DNA of 64,000 nt from Bradyrhizobium archetypum (GCF_013114835.1 NZ_JAAVLW010000001.1:186001-250000), one strand, 5' to 3'. Shown: positions 1 to 11,089, counted from the first letter of the stretch. Numbers and translations are program-made. Notes: a model not told the origin generated them from the letters alone.

Positions 1-952
1 CGATCGCGGCCCAGGCGCCCGCCTCCTCGCGCGCGATCACCGCCTCGGTGCGCTCGATCAGTTCGGAAGGCGCCCCACGTTCGACCAACAGCCGGGCAAT
101 CTGGCGCAGCGAATCGCTGGAATCCTGGATGCCATAGAACGACCCTTCGAAAAACGGGATGCCGTAACGCTCCTCCATCTTGCGCGCGACACTGATCATC
201 GCCTTCGAACATACCATCATGGCAGCGCGCGCCCGGTGCGAAGAGGCGACTTCGCGATATTTGCCGTCCCCCGAGATGCAGGAGAGGATGCGGATGCCGA
301 GCTCGTCAAGCAGCGGCTTGACCTGCCAAAGCTCGCCGGAGAGGTTGTATTCGCCAATCAGGTTGATGTCATAGGGCGTGGTGTAGTCCGGCTCTTGTGT
401 GCCGATGACATGCTCGAGCAAGGCCTCGCCGGCGAGCTTGTTGCCGAGGTTCTTGGAGCCGACGAAGCCCGGTGAATTTACGGGAATGACCGGCTTGCCG
501 AGCTTTTGCGAAGCCGCCTTGCAAACCGCATTGATGTCGTCGCCGATCATGGCGGGTACGCAGGTCTGATAGACGAAAATGGCCGGCGGGTTGTACTTGC
601 TGACGATCTCTTTGATTGCTTTGTAGAGACGCTTCTCGCCCCCAAATACTATATCGGTTTCGTTCATGTCAGTGGTGAGTCCGGTGCGCCAGATGCTGGC
701 GCCAGACGAAGCCGCACCGCGGTTATCCCAGGAATTACCCTCACAGGCGATCGGACCGTGCACGAGATGGGCGACGTCGGTAAACGGCTGCAGCGCAATT
801 TTGGCGCCGTCGAAGGCGCAGCCGCCTGCGGCGCCGCCCGGCTGCACCTGCTTGGTGCAGCCCTTATTGCGCTCGGCATCTGATTTGTTGGCGTTCTTGG
901 CGCAGCCCGGCTCGTTGAAGATCTTCTGGATCGTGGCCGATAGCGAACTCAT
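1..952 (-). CDS. nifE: NifE, FeMo-cofactor scaffold subunit (3' end outside window)
   Basis: About 317 N-terminal residues are visible; the frame runs off the left edge. NifE pairs with NifN as the cytoplasmic NifEN scaffold on which the FeMo-cofactor precursor matures before transfer to NifDK. The protein begins [19 protein letters not shown] and contains the family landmarks [34 protein letters not shown] and [12 protein letters not shown], with the cysteine spacing of NifD/NifE proteins. The ATG at 950-952 follows a GGAGGAG Shine-Dalgarno. It lies 98 bp downstream of nifK in the same direction, so it is presumably co-transcribed from the nifD promoter. Confidence 0.97.
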   Translation of the reverse strand, partial: MSSLSATIQKIFNEPGCAKNANKSDAERNKGCTKQVQPGGAAGGCAFDGAKIALQPFTDVAHLVHGPIACEGNSWDNRGAASSGASIWRTGLTTDMNETDIVFGGEKRLYKAIKEIVSKYNPPAIFVYQTCVPAMIGDDINAVCKAASQKLGKPVIPVNSPGFVGSKNLGNKLAGEALLEHVIGTQEPDYTTPYDINLIGEYNLSGELWQVKPLLDELGIRILSCISGDGKYREVASSHRARAAMMVCSKAMISVARKMEERYGIPFFEGSFYGIQDSSDSLRQIARLLVERGAPSELIERTEAVIAREEAGAWAAI

Positions 953-1050
953 CCGTCTCTCCTCCCAACCGAGCTTGTTCGCGAAGGTCAGTCCATCGTG
1001 CGCTTAGGCCATCGCCGACGTTTGCCGGCGATGGCGTGCGCCGTTCGTCA

Positions 1051-2610
1051 TCAACGAATGATATCGAAGCTATAGTCGGTCTTGCCGGCAATGTTGGTGT
1101 TCTTGTCGATCTCGTCGAAGATCTTGTCGAGAATCTTCACCAACACGTTCATGCCCCCCTGATAGCCCCACACCGGAGAGCGGTGATGGTGATGCCGATC
1201 GAAGATTGGGAAACCGATCCGGATCAGCGGCGTACCAGTGTCGCGCTCCAGATATTTGCCATAAGTGTTACCAATCAGGAAATCGACCGGCTCGGTGAAC
1301 AAGAGCGAGCGCATATGCCAGAGGTCTCGCCCCGGATAGGCATGGCAGTTCTGCCCAAACGGCGAGCTCCCAAATAACGCCTGCATTTTCTCCTCCCAGG
1401 CCTTGTTGCCGTTCGTGGACAGCACATGAATCGGTTCGGCGCCAAGCTCGAGCAGGAAGGCAGCCAACCCATAGCAGAGATCTGGATCGCCATAGATCGC
1501 AAATTTCTTGCCGTGGATATGCGCGCTAGAGTCGGCCATCGCGTCGACCAAGCGGCCGCGCTCTCGAGCCAGCTCCTCCGGAATGTCTTTGCCACTGATG
1601 CGCGACAGCGCCATCAGAAACTCATCCGTTGCGGACACGCCCACCGGATAATTGAAGGCCACGACCTCCTGGCCATGATCGGCGATGAACGGCAGCGTCT
1701 TTTCCGTGCACCACTGCTGCATCGAGATCGTTGCTTTAGCGTGAACCGCGTTCGCGGCGTCTTCCAAAGTCGTGCCGCCGTCATACATCCGGAACTCGCC
1801 GTCGGTCGGTGTATCGAACACATCGGAATTATCGGCAAGAATAGTGTAGTGAATGCCCATCAATTCGAAGATGCGCTTGATCTCGCGGATGTTGCCAACG
1901 GTATAGCCGTCAAAGCCGCCGATGAGGTTGATCTTATTGTTGGGCGCGCGCTCGAGTTTCGCGGCTGTCCCGGCCTTGCCGTCCCAGAAATGCTCGAGGA
2001 TGCCCTTGAGCGCATTGTCGTACCCGGTGACATGGCTGCCCACGAAGGCTGGCGTGTGCGCAAACGGCACATCGAAATCAGCTGGCACCGAGCCTTTTTC
2101 CTTGGAGGTTTTGATAAAAGCATTGAGGTCGTCTCCGATCACCTCCGCCATACAAGTGGTGGAGACCGCGATCATCTTGGGCTTATACATATTATAGCTG
2201 TTGGCGAGCCCATCGATCATGTTGTTCAGCCCGCCGAATACCGCAGCGTCCTCCGTCATCGACGAGGAGACGCAGGAGCTTGGCTCCTTGAAGTGCCGCG
2301 ACAAATGGCTGCGGTAGTAGGCCACGCAGCCTTGGGAGCCATGCACGAACGGCAGCGTGGCCTCGAAGCCAACTGAGGCGAACACCGCGCCCAGCGGCTG
2401 GCAAGCCTTGGCTGGGTTTACCGTGAGCGCTTCCCGCGCAAAATTCTTTTCGCGATATTCGGGCGTCTTCGCCCATTCCCTGATGCGTTCTACCTCCGCG
2501 GGATCGCGGGGATTCTCGAACATCTTCTTCTTGTTGGCCAGCATCTGCTGGTATTCCGGACCGCGGAACAGCTCGAAATGATCGAGCACGTGTTCTGCAC
2601 TCTGCGCCAT
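1051..2610 (-). CDS. nifK: Nitrogenase MoFe protein beta subunit NifK
   Basis: This 519-residue protein has the usual length for NifK. With NifD it forms the MoFe protein that reduces N2. The three P-cluster cysteines are at residues 70 ([10 protein letters not shown]), 95 ([12 protein letters not shown]) and 153 ([12 protein letters not shown]), which are the same numbers as in Azotobacter NifK; Ser and Asp residues follow as in the family. It ends in YSFDIIR. The gene starts 71 bp after nifD and precedes nifE, giving the normal nifDKE order. No frameshift or internal stop is seen. Confidence 0.99.
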   Translation of the reverse strand: MAQSAEHVLDHFELFRGPEYQQMLANKKKMFENPRDPAEVERIREWAKTPEYREKNFAREALTVNPAKACQPLGAVFASVGFEATLPFVHGSQGCVAYYRSHLSRHFKEPSSCVSSSMTEDAAVFGGLNNMIDGLANSYNMYKPKMIAVSTTCMAEVIGDDLNAFIKTSKEKGSVPADFDVPFAHTPAFVGSHVTGYDNALKGILEHFWDGKAGTAAKLERAPNNKINLIGGFDGYTVGNIREIKRIFELMGIHYTILADNSDVFDTPTDGEFRMYDGGTTLEDAANAVHAKATISMQQWCTEKTLPFIADHGQEVVAFNYPVGVSATDEFLMALSRISGKDIPEELARERGRLVDAMADSSAHIHGKKFAIYGDPDLCYGLAAFLLELGAEPIHVLSTNGNKAWEEKMQALFGSSPFGQNCHAYPGRDLWHMRSLLFTEPVDFLIGNTYGKYLERDTGTPLIRIGFPIFDRHHHHRSPVWGYQGGMNVLVKILDKIFDEIDKNTNIAGKTDYSFDIIR

Positions 2611-2681
2611 TGGTAGGATCCTTTTCGAAAATCGTGATCAATATTGGGTTCGGCTCTCAGCAGTGAGCCGGGCCACTTGGG

Positions 2682-4184
2682 TTATTCGGCAGCCAACAGC
2701 TTCGGCTTCGGGACCTCCTTCCACGGCGCCTTGGTCTTTTTCCAGATCGGTGAGTTGATGGCCATGTCCATGTCGCGCGCGAAGATCGCAAATCCGTCAT
2801 AGCCATGATACGGACCCGAATAGTCCCAGGAGTGCATTTGGCGGAACGGTACGCCCATCTTTTGGAAGACATATTTTTCCTTGATGCCAGAGCCGACCAG
2901 GTCAGGCTGGATCTTCTCGACGAAGCGTTCGAACTCATAGCCCGTGACGTCGTCGTAGATGAGCGTGCCATCCTTGACGTAGTGCTGGGCAGTGCGCTGG
3001 TAATCGTCATTGTGGCCGAACTCATAGCCGGTGCCGACGACCTCCATTCCGAGGTCCTCGTAGGCGCCGATCACATGGCGCGGACGCAGTCCGCCAACGA
3101 ACAGCATCACGCTCTTGCCTTCCAGGCGCGGGCGATATTTAGCGATCACCGCGTCCACCAGCGGCTGATATTTTGCAATCACCCGCTCGGCACCCTCCTT
3201 GATCTTGTCGTCAAAATAACTGGCTATCTTGCGCAGCGACTCCACGATCTTGGAGGGCCCGAAGAAGTTGTATTCGCACCAGGGAATACCGAATTTCTCC
3301 TCCATGTGGCGCGAGATGTAGTTCATCGAGCGGTAGCAATGCAGCACGTTAAGCTTCGCCTTCGGCGTTGCCTCGAGCTCGGCCAGGGAACCGTCACCGG
3401 ACCACTGCGCGATCACGCGCAGGCCCATCTCCTCAAGCAGAATTCGAGATGACCAGGCGTCGCCGCCGATATTGTAGTCGCCGATGATCGCGACATCGTA
3501 GGGCGTCGGCTCGAATGTCGGCTTACTCTCGGGGGTGACCTTGTCGAACACCCAATCGCGCACCGCGTCGTTGGCAATATGGTGGCCGAGCGACTGTGAC
3601 ACGCCGCGGAAACCCTCGCAGCGGACCGGCACGATGGTCTTGCCGCCATATTCCTTCGATTTTGCCCTGGAGACTGCCTCGATGTCGTCGCCGATCAGAC
3701 CGATTGGGCATTCCGACTGGATGGTGATGCCGTTGTTGAGCGGGAACAGCTCCTGAATTTCATCAATGATTTTGACGAGCTTCTTGTCCCCGCCGAACAC
3801 GATATCCTTTTCCTGGAAGTCGGATGTGAACTGCAAGGTCACGAAACTATCGATACCTGTCGTGCCGACGTAATAGTTACGCCGCGAGCCCCACGAGTAC
3901 TGTCCACAGCCGACCGGACCGTGGCTGATATGGATCATGTCCTTGATCGGTCCCCAGACCACACCTTTGGAGCCCGCGTAGGCGCAACCGCGGATCGTCA
4001 TCACACCGGGGATGGATTTGAGGTTGGACTTGACTCCGCAGTCCGACTTGCCGGCCTCGTGAACATTGAGGTGCTTGGCGCGCCGTTTTGCGGTCTTCTC
4101 CGGATAGACCCTCAGCACCTCCTGAATCAGCTCTTTGTTGCGGGCTTTGATTTCTGCGATGCTCTGGGTCGTGGCGAGACTCAT
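2682..4184 (-). CDS. nifD: Nitrogenase MoFe protein alpha subunit NifD
   Basis: This is a 500-residue NifD. The frame stays open further upstream, but the ATG at 4182-4184 ([17 protein letters not shown]) is the family start and lies just downstream of the mapped promoter motif. P-cluster cysteines appear at residues 67, 93 and 159. The FeMo-cofactor ligands appear as Cys283 ([12 protein letters not shown]) and His451 ([16 protein letters not shown]). It is the first gene of nifD-nifK-nifE. Expression should depend on NifA and RpoN, given the -24/-12 element and NifA site upstream. All key residues are present, so it should be functional. Confidence 0.99.
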   Translation of the reverse strand: MSLATTQSIAEIKARNKELIQEVLRVYPEKTAKRRAKHLNVHEAGKSDCGVKSNLKSIPGVMTIRGCAYAGSKGVVWGPIKDMIHISHGPVGCGQYSWGSRRNYYVGTTGIDSFVTLQFTSDFQEKDIVFGGDKKLVKIIDEIQELFPLNNGITIQSECPIGLIGDDIEAVSRAKSKEYGGKTIVPVRCEGFRGVSQSLGHHIANDAVRDWVFDKVTPESKPTFEPTPYDVAIIGDYNIGGDAWSSRILLEEMGLRVIAQWSGDGSLAELEATPKAKLNVLHCYRSMNYISRHMEEKFGIPWCEYNFFGPSKIVESLRKIASYFDDKIKEGAERVIAKYQPLVDAVIAKYRPRLEGKSVMLFVGGLRPRHVIGAYEDLGMEVVGTGYEFGHNDDYQRTAQHYVKDGTLIYDDVTGYEFERFVEKIQPDLVGSGIKEKYVFQKMGVPFRQMHSWDYSGPYHGYDGFAIFARDMDMAINSPIWKKTKAPWKEVPKPKLLAAE

Positions 4185-4238
4185 GCTGATATCCTTCAAA
4201 GGTTTCCTGTTGCACGGCGGCTCTCGGCCAAGAGTTTT

Positions 4239-4253
4239 GCAACGACCGTGCCA
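4239..4253 (-). promoter_or_regulatory. Sigma-54 (-24/-12) promoter of nifDKE
   Basis: On the minus strand the sequence reads TGGCAC-GGTCG-TTGC, an exact match to the RpoN consensus including the 5-nt spacer. It lies 55 bp upstream of the nifD ATG, so transcription should start near 4227. Confidence 0.95.
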
Positions 4254-4324
4254 GCCGCGACGTGAGCGCAAAAAACAGCGCAGTTGAAAGTAGATAGGCA
4301 CCTTCGCGCGGGTAACCGGACTGT

Positions 4325-4340
4325 TGTTGCAAACCCGACA
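4325..4340. promoter_or_regulatory. NifA upstream activator site for nifDKE
   Basis: The sequence TGT-TGCAAACCCG-ACA is a perfect TGT-N10-ACA palindrome. It lies about 100 bp upstream of the predicted nifD transcription start, the usual distance for NifA bound upstream and looping to RpoN polymerase. Confidence 0.85.
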
Positions 4341-4442
4341 TCGAGCGTGTCTACCGTGCTCGTTTGATCCTGTTCGAAACAAAAACAAGGGCGGGCGCGC
4401 GCGATATTGCACAGCATTTGCCCCACAAGAGCGCGAGAACAT

Positions 4443-4914
4443 TGCGACACGGGCCCGCTACCGAAAATGGGACGTGACGAGGCGACCCAGCTGCAAGGCT
4501 GCGTCAGCCAGTCTGGATCACCATCGTCATGAAGCCTGACCGCTGCTCAGCTCGTTGGCGACGGTGGTGCGCATATTGCGCCTGGCCTCCCTCGCCATCC
4601 TGATCCCAATCCTATTGGGCCGACTAGCCAGAGAGATGGTCGCGGCCGGCCCGCAGGCGTTGTTCGACTGCCTGAGCACCTCAAGCCACAGCGCTTGTGG
4701 GATTTCCGCTCCATGGGCTTCTGCATGCGCGTCGACGCCCAGACCGCCCTGGCTGATACGCCTTGATGTAATGGGGGCTGTTGATGGGGGTGCGATCCGA
4801 TGTTGCATCCGGGCTGCCGGGCGTGCTTCACATCCGGCTCCATCCACCGGACAACTGACCTTGATTAGACGAGCACAGAATTAGAAACTTGGGGTTAGAA
4901 AACGCGAGAGTAGC
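4443..4914. other. Non-coding gap between nifD promoter region and malic enzyme
   Basis: Short ORFs occur on both strands (for example near 4527-4847), but none resembles a protein family I know and none has a convincing ribosome site. I see no sigma-54 or NifA motif facing the malic enzyme gene. The segment may be a rearrangement scar between two unrelated transcription units. Confidence 0.5.
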
Positions 4915-7215
4915 ATGTCATCTCATTCTGAAGATCTCCTTTCGGCGGCGCTGGCCTATCACCGGCTGCCGCGACCCGGTAAGCTCGAAATCCAGGCGAT
5001 CAAGCCGCTCGTCAACCAGCGCGACCTTGCGCTCGCCTACTCGCCCGGCGTTGCCGCCGCCTGCACCGAGATCGCCAAAGACCCCGCTGAGGTCGCCTCT
5101 CTGACGGCACGTGCCAATTTGGTTGCCGTGGTCAGTAATGGCAGCGCCGTGCTCGGCCTCGGCAATATCGGCCCGCTGGCGTCCAAGCCCGTGATGGAAG
5201 GCAAGGCGGTGCTGTTCAAGAAGTTCGCCGGCATCGACGTGTTCGACATCGAGATCAAGGCCGACACCATCGAGCGCGTGGTCGACACGGTGGCGGCGCT
5301 GGAGCCGACTTTCGGGGGCATCAATCTCGAAGATATCCGCGGACCGGAATGCTTCGCAATCGAGGCGCAGCTGAAGGAGCGCATGAAGATCCCAGTCTTC
5401 CATGACGACCAGCACGGCACCGCCATCATCGTGGGCGCTGCGATCGCAAACGCCCTGCTTCTCAACGGCAAGAAGCTGCCCGACGTGAAGATCGTCTGCT
5501 CCGGCGCCGGCGCGGCCGCGATCGCCTGTCTCAACCTGCTGGTGTCGATGGGTGCGCAGCGTAAGAACATCTGGGTCTGTGACATCGATGGCGTCGTCCA
5601 TGAAGCCCGCAATACCTCGATGGATCCCTGGAAGGCCGTCTATGCGCAGAACACTGATGCGCGGGTGCTCGCGGATGTCATTCCCGGTGCGGATATCTTC
5701 TTGGGGTTGTCAGCGCCAAACGTGCTGAGACCGGAAATGGTCAAGCAGATGGCCGACAAGCCGCTGGTGATGGCGCTCGCCAACCCGGTGCCGGAGATCA
5801 TGCCGGACGAGGCCCGCAAAGGCCGTCCCGACGTGATGATCTGCACGGGACGTTCGGACTTCGCGAACCAGGTCAACAACGTCCTGTGCTTTCCCTTCAT
5901 CTTCCGCGGCGCGCTCGATGTCGGCGCCACCGAAATCAACGAGGAGATGAAGCACGCGGCGGTCGATGCAATCGCGCAGCTTGCGCGCGATCCTCCGTCG
6001 GACGCGGTGGCTTCCGGTTTCGACACCGGCGAGACGCAGGGCTTTGGGCCGGGATCGCTGATCCCGAGCCCGTTCGACCCGCGCCTGATCCTGCGCATCG
6101 CGCCGGCGGTGGCGAGGGCTGCGATGGACTCCGGCGTCGCGACGCGGCCGATCAAGAATTTCGACGAATATCGCGCGCTGCTCGAGCGGTTTGCGTTCCG
6201 CTCCGGTCTCGTTATGAAGCCGATGTTCGCCAAGGCCAAGACGCAGCCGGTGCGCGTCATCTACGCCGAGGGCGAGGACGAGCGCGTGCTGCGCGCCACG
6301 CAAGTGGTCCTCGAGGAGAAGCTGGCGCGGGCGATCCTGGTGGGGCGGCCCTCGGTGGTCGAAGCCCGCATCAAACGGTTTGGCCTCTCGATCAAGCCGG
6401 GCGAGGATTTTGACCTTGTCAATCCTGAGGACGATCCGCGCTATCGCTCCTACGTGCAGTCCTATATCGACGTTGCCGGGCGCCACGGCGTCACGCCGGA
6501 CGCGGCGCGCACGGTGGTGCGCACCAACAACACGGTGATCGCGGCCCTCGCTGTGGTGCGTGGGGAAGCCGACGCCATGCTGTGCGGCGTCGAGGGGCGG
6601 TACATGAGCCACCTGCGGCATGTGCGCGAGATCATTGGCTTCTTGCCGGGGACCAGCGATTATGCGGCGCTGGCGCTGATGATCACCAGGAAGGGCTCCT
6701 ATTTCATCGCCGATACCCAGGTGCGGCCCAGCCCAAGCGCGGAGGAACTGGCGGAAATCGCCTCGCTGGCGGCGCTCCACGTCCAGCGCTTCAACTTCAA
6801 GCCGAAGGTCGCGTTCGTATCGCATTCCGACTTCGGCAGCTATGACACCGACTCCTCGCGCAAGATGCGCCGCGCGACCCAGCTTCTGAAAGAGAAGCAC
6901 CCGGGGCTCGAGGCTGACGGCGAGATGCAGGGCGACACCGCGCTGTCGGCCGCTGCACGACGGATGGTGCTGCCGCAATCGATGTTGGACGGCGAGGCCA
7001 ACATCCTGATCATGCCGACGCTAGATGCTGCCAACATCGCCTATCAGACGGTAAAGGTCCTGGCGGATGCGCTTCCCGTGGGGCCGATCCTGATCGGTCC
7101 GGCGCGGCCGGCGCATATCCTAACGCCCGGGGTGACCGCGCGCGGCGTCCTTAACATGACGGCGGTCGCCGCGGTCGAGGCCCAGGAGCGCGCCGGCCGT
7201 CCGCAACTCGGCTAA
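4915..7215 (+). CDS. maeB: NADP-type malic enzyme with C-terminal phosphotransacetylase domain
   Basis: This 766-residue protein matches the large MaeB class. An N-terminal malic enzyme half (about 1-430) decarboxylates malate to pyruvate with NAD(P)+, and a C-terminal phosphate acetyltransferase-like half (about 440-766) is thought to be regulatory. Landmarks are [31 protein letters not shown] and the nucleotide-binding [14 protein letters not shown]. In the C-terminal half [12 protein letters not shown] and [18 protein letters not shown] are typical. ATG 4915 is preceded by a short GAG-type ribosome site. In bacteroids such enzymes help feed plant dicarboxylates into the TCA cycle, and its place divergent from nifD suggests a symbiotic copy. 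That role, and NADP over NAD preference, are inference. Confidence 0.93.
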   Translation: MSSHSEDLLSAALAYHRLPRPGKLEIQAIKPLVNQRDLALAYSPGVAAACTEIAKDPAEVASLTARANLVAVVSNGSAVLGLGNIGPLASKPVMEGKAVLFKKFAGIDVFDIEIKADTIERVVDTVAALEPTFGGINLEDIRGPECFAIEAQLKERMKIPVFHDDQHGTAIIVGAAIANALLLNGKKLPDVKIVCSGAGAAAIACLNLLVSMGAQRKNIWVCDIDGVVHEARNTSMDPWKAVYAQNTDARVLADVIPGADIFLGLSAPNVLRPEMVKQMADKPLVMALANPVPEIMPDEARKGRPDVMICTGRSDFANQVNNVLCFPFIFRGALDVGATEINEEMKHAAVDAIAQLARDPPSDAVASGFDTGETQGFGPGSLIPSPFDPRLILRIAPAVARAAMDSGVATRPIKNFDEYRALLERFAFRSGLVMKPMFAKAKTQPVRVIYAEGEDERVLRATQVVLEEKLARAILVGRPSVVEARIKRFGLSIKPGEDFDLVNPEDDPRYRSYVQSYIDVAGRHGVTPDAARTVVRTNNTVIAALAVVRGEADAMLCGVEGRYMSHLRHVREIIGFLPGTSDYAALALMITRKGSYFIADTQVRPSPSAEELAEIASLAALHVQRFNFKPKVAFVSHSDFGSYDTDSSRKMRRATQLLKEKHPGLEADGEMQGDTALSAAARRMVLPQSMLDGEANILIMPTLDAANIAYQTVKVLADALPVGPILIGPARPAHILTPGVTARGVLNMTAVAAVEAQERAGRPQLG

Positions 7216-7321
7216 TTGAAGGCGGTCGCCTTCCGGGCGCAGACGGATTCGATTTGATCGCGGAGAGCGGAACGACCATAAACGTTCCGCTCTTCCCGCG
7301 TCCGCACTGCAGTCAGCTCCA

Positions 7322-7735
7322 CCAGCCAGCGTTCGTTACCTTTGGGCGAGTTCTTTCGCGTTGCTGTTCATCTACACGCGGGCGACGAAGCTGTTCGGCA
7401 TACAGCAGACCGCCGATCTCATCGCGACCAAATTTTCAGTTCCCGAGGCGTTCGCGTCCTACACCGCGTCGCTTGAGAGCGCGACCGGAATGCCGACGCC
7501 GCAACTTCAGGCGGTTGTGGTCGATTCGCTCGAACTCCTCGCGGCGCTGATGATCGCGTTGAACTTTGGTGCGCGCTTCTTTCTGGTTGTCACGGTCCTC
7601 CATGTCGGGATCTCGACTTTGTATTTGTACGACTTCCGGAATTATCCGAGGCACGGCAACGCAGGATGCTGTCGATGTCTTGAAGAAACCTCGCGACCAT
7701 CGGCGCGTTGTTCATGATCGCAAGCTATGACCGCT
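7322..7735 (+). pseudogene. DoxX-like membrane protein, degraded
   Basis: The frame from about 7322 to 7645 encodes a DoxX-family four-helix membrane protein segment (RYLWASSFALLFIYTRATKLFG through HVGISTLYLYDFRNYP). The usual continuation then appears in other frames: GTATQDAVDVLKK near 7651-7690, then LATIGALFMIASY to about 7730. At least two frameshifts therefore break the gene, and no convincing start codon is present at its 5' end. It lies 100 bp downstream of the malic enzyme gene. Confidence 0.75.
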
Positions 7736-8087
7736 GCCGGAAGAATGTCGAGGCGCCTACGGGGACGTGTAGGTCCCGCGGCTCTTGGATTGCGCGACAG
7801 GCAGATGGCGAGCGAGGATCGGCAGGCCACCGCGCCTAATTGGGGCGCTGCCGTGCTCAGATCAAACTTGAGGACGAGCCCCCTGCTGCACAACGTTGCA
7901 GCATCTACCCCAGATCTTTGTCCCTCTCGCGCCATTGTTGCCGGGAGACCACACATGCGGGTGCGCGAGAGGTGGGCGGCTCGATCAGCGCATCAAGCCG
8001 CGTCACGGTGAACGGTGGTCCGCCTTCGGAAATGGTTCGGTCGGCGGCATAGTGGTCAATTCGGGCGGCACGCCGGGCAGGCGTCTC

Positions 8088-8124
8088 GATCATGATGCGA
8101 CTAGATGGAATTCGCATCATGATC
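8088..8124. repeat. Perfect 13-bp inverted repeat
   Basis: GATCATGATGCGA (8088-8100) and its exact reverse complement TCGCATCATGATC (8112-8124) flank an 11-nt loop and would form a strong hairpin. It sits 20 bp from a second palindromic motif. Intergenic palindromes of this kind recur in Rhizobiales genomes. Confidence 0.8.
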
Positions 8125-8144
8125 CCATGTCTTTGTTTGAGCAG

Positions 8145-8187
8145 GATCTTTCGGGAAACCGGTTTGCACTTTTCCGGATCATGATCG
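8145..8187. repeat. Rhizobiales-type intergenic palindromic repeat
   Basis: The segment has a FF-AA arrangement: TTTCGGGAAACCGGTTTGCA followed by CTTTTCCGGATCATGATC. From memory, this resembles the CCGGAAAAGTG...AACCGGTTTTCCG elements found many times in Bradyrhizobium and relatives. The function is unknown. Confidence 0.55.
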
Positions 8188-8502
8188 AGGCTTAATACCT
8201 CGATTCCACCGAGAGATCCGCTCTCGCCGAGACGAATCATCCCGTGAGCGCGACTGATGATGAAGACGGCCCGCGCTATGAACCCAAGGGCGTAGGACAG
8301 ATCTGCCGCACGGTTCGAGTCTCGCCCGCAAAGACCAGCGGCTCACCAATATCATTGGGCGGATCCATGCGCCGTTCTTAATCAGCATCAAGTAGCGGAC
8401 CCACTCGCCCGGGCGGAAGTCCTGCGATACAATGCTTAGCGCATTGCTGCGGCAACTCGCGTATACACGACGCGTCTCATGGTCTGGGGCCAGCCCCTTC
8501 GT

Positions 8503-9750
8503 TCATGAGAACAGCTCCTGCGCCTTGATAAGCGCGCCCGCCAGCACATCGATATCTTCATGCGTGTTGTAGAGAGCGAACGAAGCGCGGCAGGTCGCTG
8601 GCACGCCAAAACGTTCGTGCAGCGGCATCGCGCAATGGGTACCGGCGCGCACCGCCACGCCTGCACGATCGATGACGGTGGCAAAATCGTGTGCATGCGC
8701 GACTTTTATTTCGAAGGAGATGATCGCGCCCTTCTCAGCCGTCGTTCCGATAATACGTAGGGACTTGATGCCCCGCAGCTTGTTCTGCGCGTAAGCGAGC
8801 AGTGCGCTCTCGTGCTTGTGGATCTGTGCCTTTCCTATTGAATTGACATAGTCCACAGCTGCGCCCAGACCGATCGCCTCGACGATCGGAGGCGTGCCAG
8901 CCTCGAACCGGTGAGGCGGATCACCGTAGGTGACGCCGCCACGCGAGACCTCGCGGATCATCTCGCCGCCACCATTGAACGGCGGCATCGACGCCAGATG
9001 CGTATACTTACCGTAAAGCACGCCGATGCCGGTCGGCCCATACAGTTTGTGGCTCGTCATCACGTAAAAATCGCAATCAATGTCGCGGACATCAACATCT
9101 AGATGAACGCAGGCTTGCGAGCCGTCGACCAACACCGCGATGCCACGTGCATGCGCGATCCTCACGATTTCCTTCACCGGCAACACGGTGCCGAGCACGT
9201 TGGACATCTGCGTGATCGCAACCATTTTGGTGCGCTCGGTCAGAAGCCGTTCGAACTCCTCGAGGAGGAAATTGCCCTCCCCGTCCACTGGCGCCCATTT
9301 GATGACAGCGCCATAGCGTTCCCTGAGAAAATGCCATGGCACGATATTGGCGTGGTGCTCCATGATCGAGAGAACGATCTCATCACCCGCTGTAATGCGC
9401 TCGCGGCCGAAAGTCTGCGCGACCAGATTGATCGCCTCGGTGGCGCTACGAGTAAAGATGATCTCCTCGGTGCCGCGCGCGTTGACGAACTGCGCCACCT
9501 TCGCGCGGGCGCCCTCATAGGCGTCGGTCGCGGCATTGGCGAGGTAATGCAGGCCACGATGCACGTTGGCGTATTCGCTCTTGTAAGCCTCCGTCATGCG
9601 GTCGAGCACGGCGGTCGGCTTCTGAGCGGAGGCGGCGTTATCGAGATAGACCAGCGGCTTTCCATAAACCTTCATCGCCAGCGCGGGGAAATCCTCCCGC
9701 ACGCGATGCACGTCATAGGCACCATTTTTGACCGCCGGGTGCTGACTCAT
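8503..9750 (-). CDS. sufS: Cysteine desulfurase SufS
   Basis: This 415-residue class V aminotransferase uses PLP to remove sulfur from cysteine for Fe-S assembly. The PLP lysine is Lys235 in TSHKLYGPTG, and the catalytic cysteine is Cys373 in RAGTHCAMPL, the short loop of group II (SufS/CsdA) enzymes. VHRGLHYLANAATDAYE and EIIFTRSATEAINLVA are also typical. Its ATG overlaps the sufD stop by 4 nt (ATGA), showing translational coupling. It is the last gene of the NifA-controlled fdxN-suf operon and is distinct from NifS-type group I desulfurases. Confidence 0.96.
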   Translation of the reverse strand: MSQHPAVKNGAYDVHRVREDFPALAMKVYGKPLVYLDNAASAQKPTAVLDRMTEAYKSEYANVHRGLHYLANAATDAYEGARAKVAQFVNARGTEEIIFTRSATEAINLVAQTFGRERITAGDEIVLSIMEHHANIVPWHFLRERYGAVIKWAPVDGEGNFLLEEFERLLTERTKMVAITQMSNVLGTVLPVKEIVRIAHARGIAVLVDGSQACVHLDVDVRDIDCDFYVMTSHKLYGPTGIGVLYGKYTHLASMPPFNGGGEMIREVSRGGVTYGDPPHRFEAGTPPIVEAIGLGAAVDYVNSIGKAQIHKHESALLAYAQNKLRGIKSLRIIGTTAEKGAIISFEIKVAHAHDFATVIDRAGVAVRAGTHCAMPLHERFGVPATCRASFALYNTHEDIDVLAGALIKAQELFS

Positions 9751-11075
9751 GAACGTGCCTCCAGCCAGCGCTGCGTGGCTGCAATTGCGAGTTCTCGCAA
9801 ATCGTCATTGACGATGGATTCAATCGCCTCGCCCACGAACGCTTGGATCAAGAGCGCCTGCGCCTCCTTCTCGGAGAGGCCGCGGGCGCGCAGGTAGAAC
9901 AAGAGGCTTTCGTCGAGCGCACCGGTGGTGGCGCCATGGCCGCAGGTGAGGTCGTCGGCGAAGATTTCCAGTTCCGGCTTGTTGTCGGCCTCGGCATCGT
10001 CGGACAAGAGCAGCGCCCGCGTCATCATCTTGGCGGCGGTCTTCTGCGCGTCGGGACGCACAACGATGCGGCCCTGGAATACCGAATGAGCGCGGTCGTC
10101 GGCGACGGCGCGGAACACCTCGCGGCTGGCGCAACGCGGCACCGCATGGTCCATGAACAGCGTGGTGTCGGCGTGCTGGCGGCCATTGAGCAGGTTGACG
10201 CCGTTGGTCTCGACCCGGGAGTGCTCGCCGGCGAACGTAATCGTCGCCTGGTAGCGGCTGACGGCGGCGCCGGATGTCATGCTGAAGGTGTTGAAATGCG
10301 CATGTGCGCCCAGCGCCACCACGGCGGAGGAGATATTGAAGGCCTCACGGCTGTCCTCGACGAAGCGGACATGGTCGAGCCGCGAATTGTCGCCGATCGC
10401 GATGATCAGAGAATCATGGGCCTGATAGATCTTAGCGCCATCGGCCGCGATGTAACTTTCAACCAGCGTCACCCCGGCATCCCTGCCGAGCCGCAGCAGC
10501 GAACGGGTGAACATCGCCGCGGGCGCAGGCCCGCTGGCGACATGAATGATCTGGAGCGGCTGCTTCAGCACGAGGCCGTCGGCGATTTCGATCACGACAC
10601 CGTCTGTCGTCATCGCGCTGTTGAGCGCCACCATCGGATTGGCGTTATCGGGCGTGAAGAGCTCGGCCTGCAACGCAGCGTCGCCGGTTTCCAGCACGTC
10701 CCGCAAGGTGCGGATGGTAAGGCCTTTCTCCAGGCCCACAACATCTGAAAGCTTTGGCACGAAGACGCCATCGACCAGCACGAGCCGGCGCGAGCCCTTG
10801 ATCGCCTGCAGCTTTACGGCCGCCGCGGCCCGCTTCAGCGCAGCCGCATCCGGCGCAGGCGCCAGCGGCAGCACCTCGCGCATCAGCGCGCGCAGATCGG
10901 TGTACTTCCAGTCTTCGATCCGCCGATGCGGCAGTCCTGCGCGCTCATAGGCCTCGAAGGCGGCGCTTCTCGCTTCTGCCACCTTGCCGGCGCCGGGCAG
11001 CCGATCGCGCGCAATCGCAAAGCTGTCGCTCAGCGCGCGTCCGGTCTCGTTCTTTGCCAAAACCAAATTCATCAC
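9747..11075 (-). CDS. sufD: Fe-S assembly protein SufD
   Basis: This 442-residue protein is the SufD partner of the SufBC2D scaffold. Typical segments are GLPHRRIEDWKYTDLR near the N-terminus, the SufBD beta-helix core with DHAVPRCASREVFRAVADD, and GHGATTGALDESLLFYLRARGLSEKEA near the C-terminus. It lies 14 bp downstream of sufC and overlaps sufS by 4 nt. It looks intact. Confidence 0.95.
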   Translation of the reverse strand: MMNLVLAKNETGRALSDSFAIARDRLPGAGKVAEARSAAFEAYERAGLPHRRIEDWKYTDLRALMREVLPLAPAPDAAALKRAAAAVKLQAIKGSRRLVLVDGVFVPKLSDVVGLEKGLTIRTLRDVLETGDAALQAELFTPDNANPMVALNSAMTTDGVVIEIADGLVLKQPLQIIHVASGPAPAAMFTRSLLRLGRDAGVTLVESYIAADGAKIYQAHDSLIIAIGDNSRLDHVRFVEDSREAFNISSAVVALGAHAHFNTFSMTSGAAVSRYQATITFAGEHSRVETNGVNLLNGRQHADTTLFMDHAVPRCASREVFRAVADDRAHSVFQGRIVVRPDAQKTAAKMMTRALLLSDDAEADNKPELEIFADDLTCGHGATTGALDESLLFYLRARGLSEKEAQALLIQAFVGEAIESIVNDDLRELAIAATQRWLEARS

Positions 11076-11089
11076 AAATCCGTTTTGCG

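Larger units (their letters stand above)
7740..8502. other. Intergenic region with palindromic repeats, no gene seen
   Basis: No ORF here resembles a known family. The stretch includes the inverted repeat at 8088-8124 and the palindromic motif at 8145-8187, listed separately. sufS ends at its right edge, so a transcription terminator would be expected near 8400-8500, but I do not see a clear hairpin with a T-run. Confidence 0.5.

Noticed and set aside
4371..4387. Second NifA site upstream of nifD (TGTTCGAAACAAAAACA)
   Set aside because: The spacing is TGT-N11-ACA, one base too long for the NifA consensus.
4185..4442. Longer N-terminus for NifD
   Set aside because: The extension crosses the sigma-54 promoter and transcription start, and homologues start at the ATG at 4182-4184.
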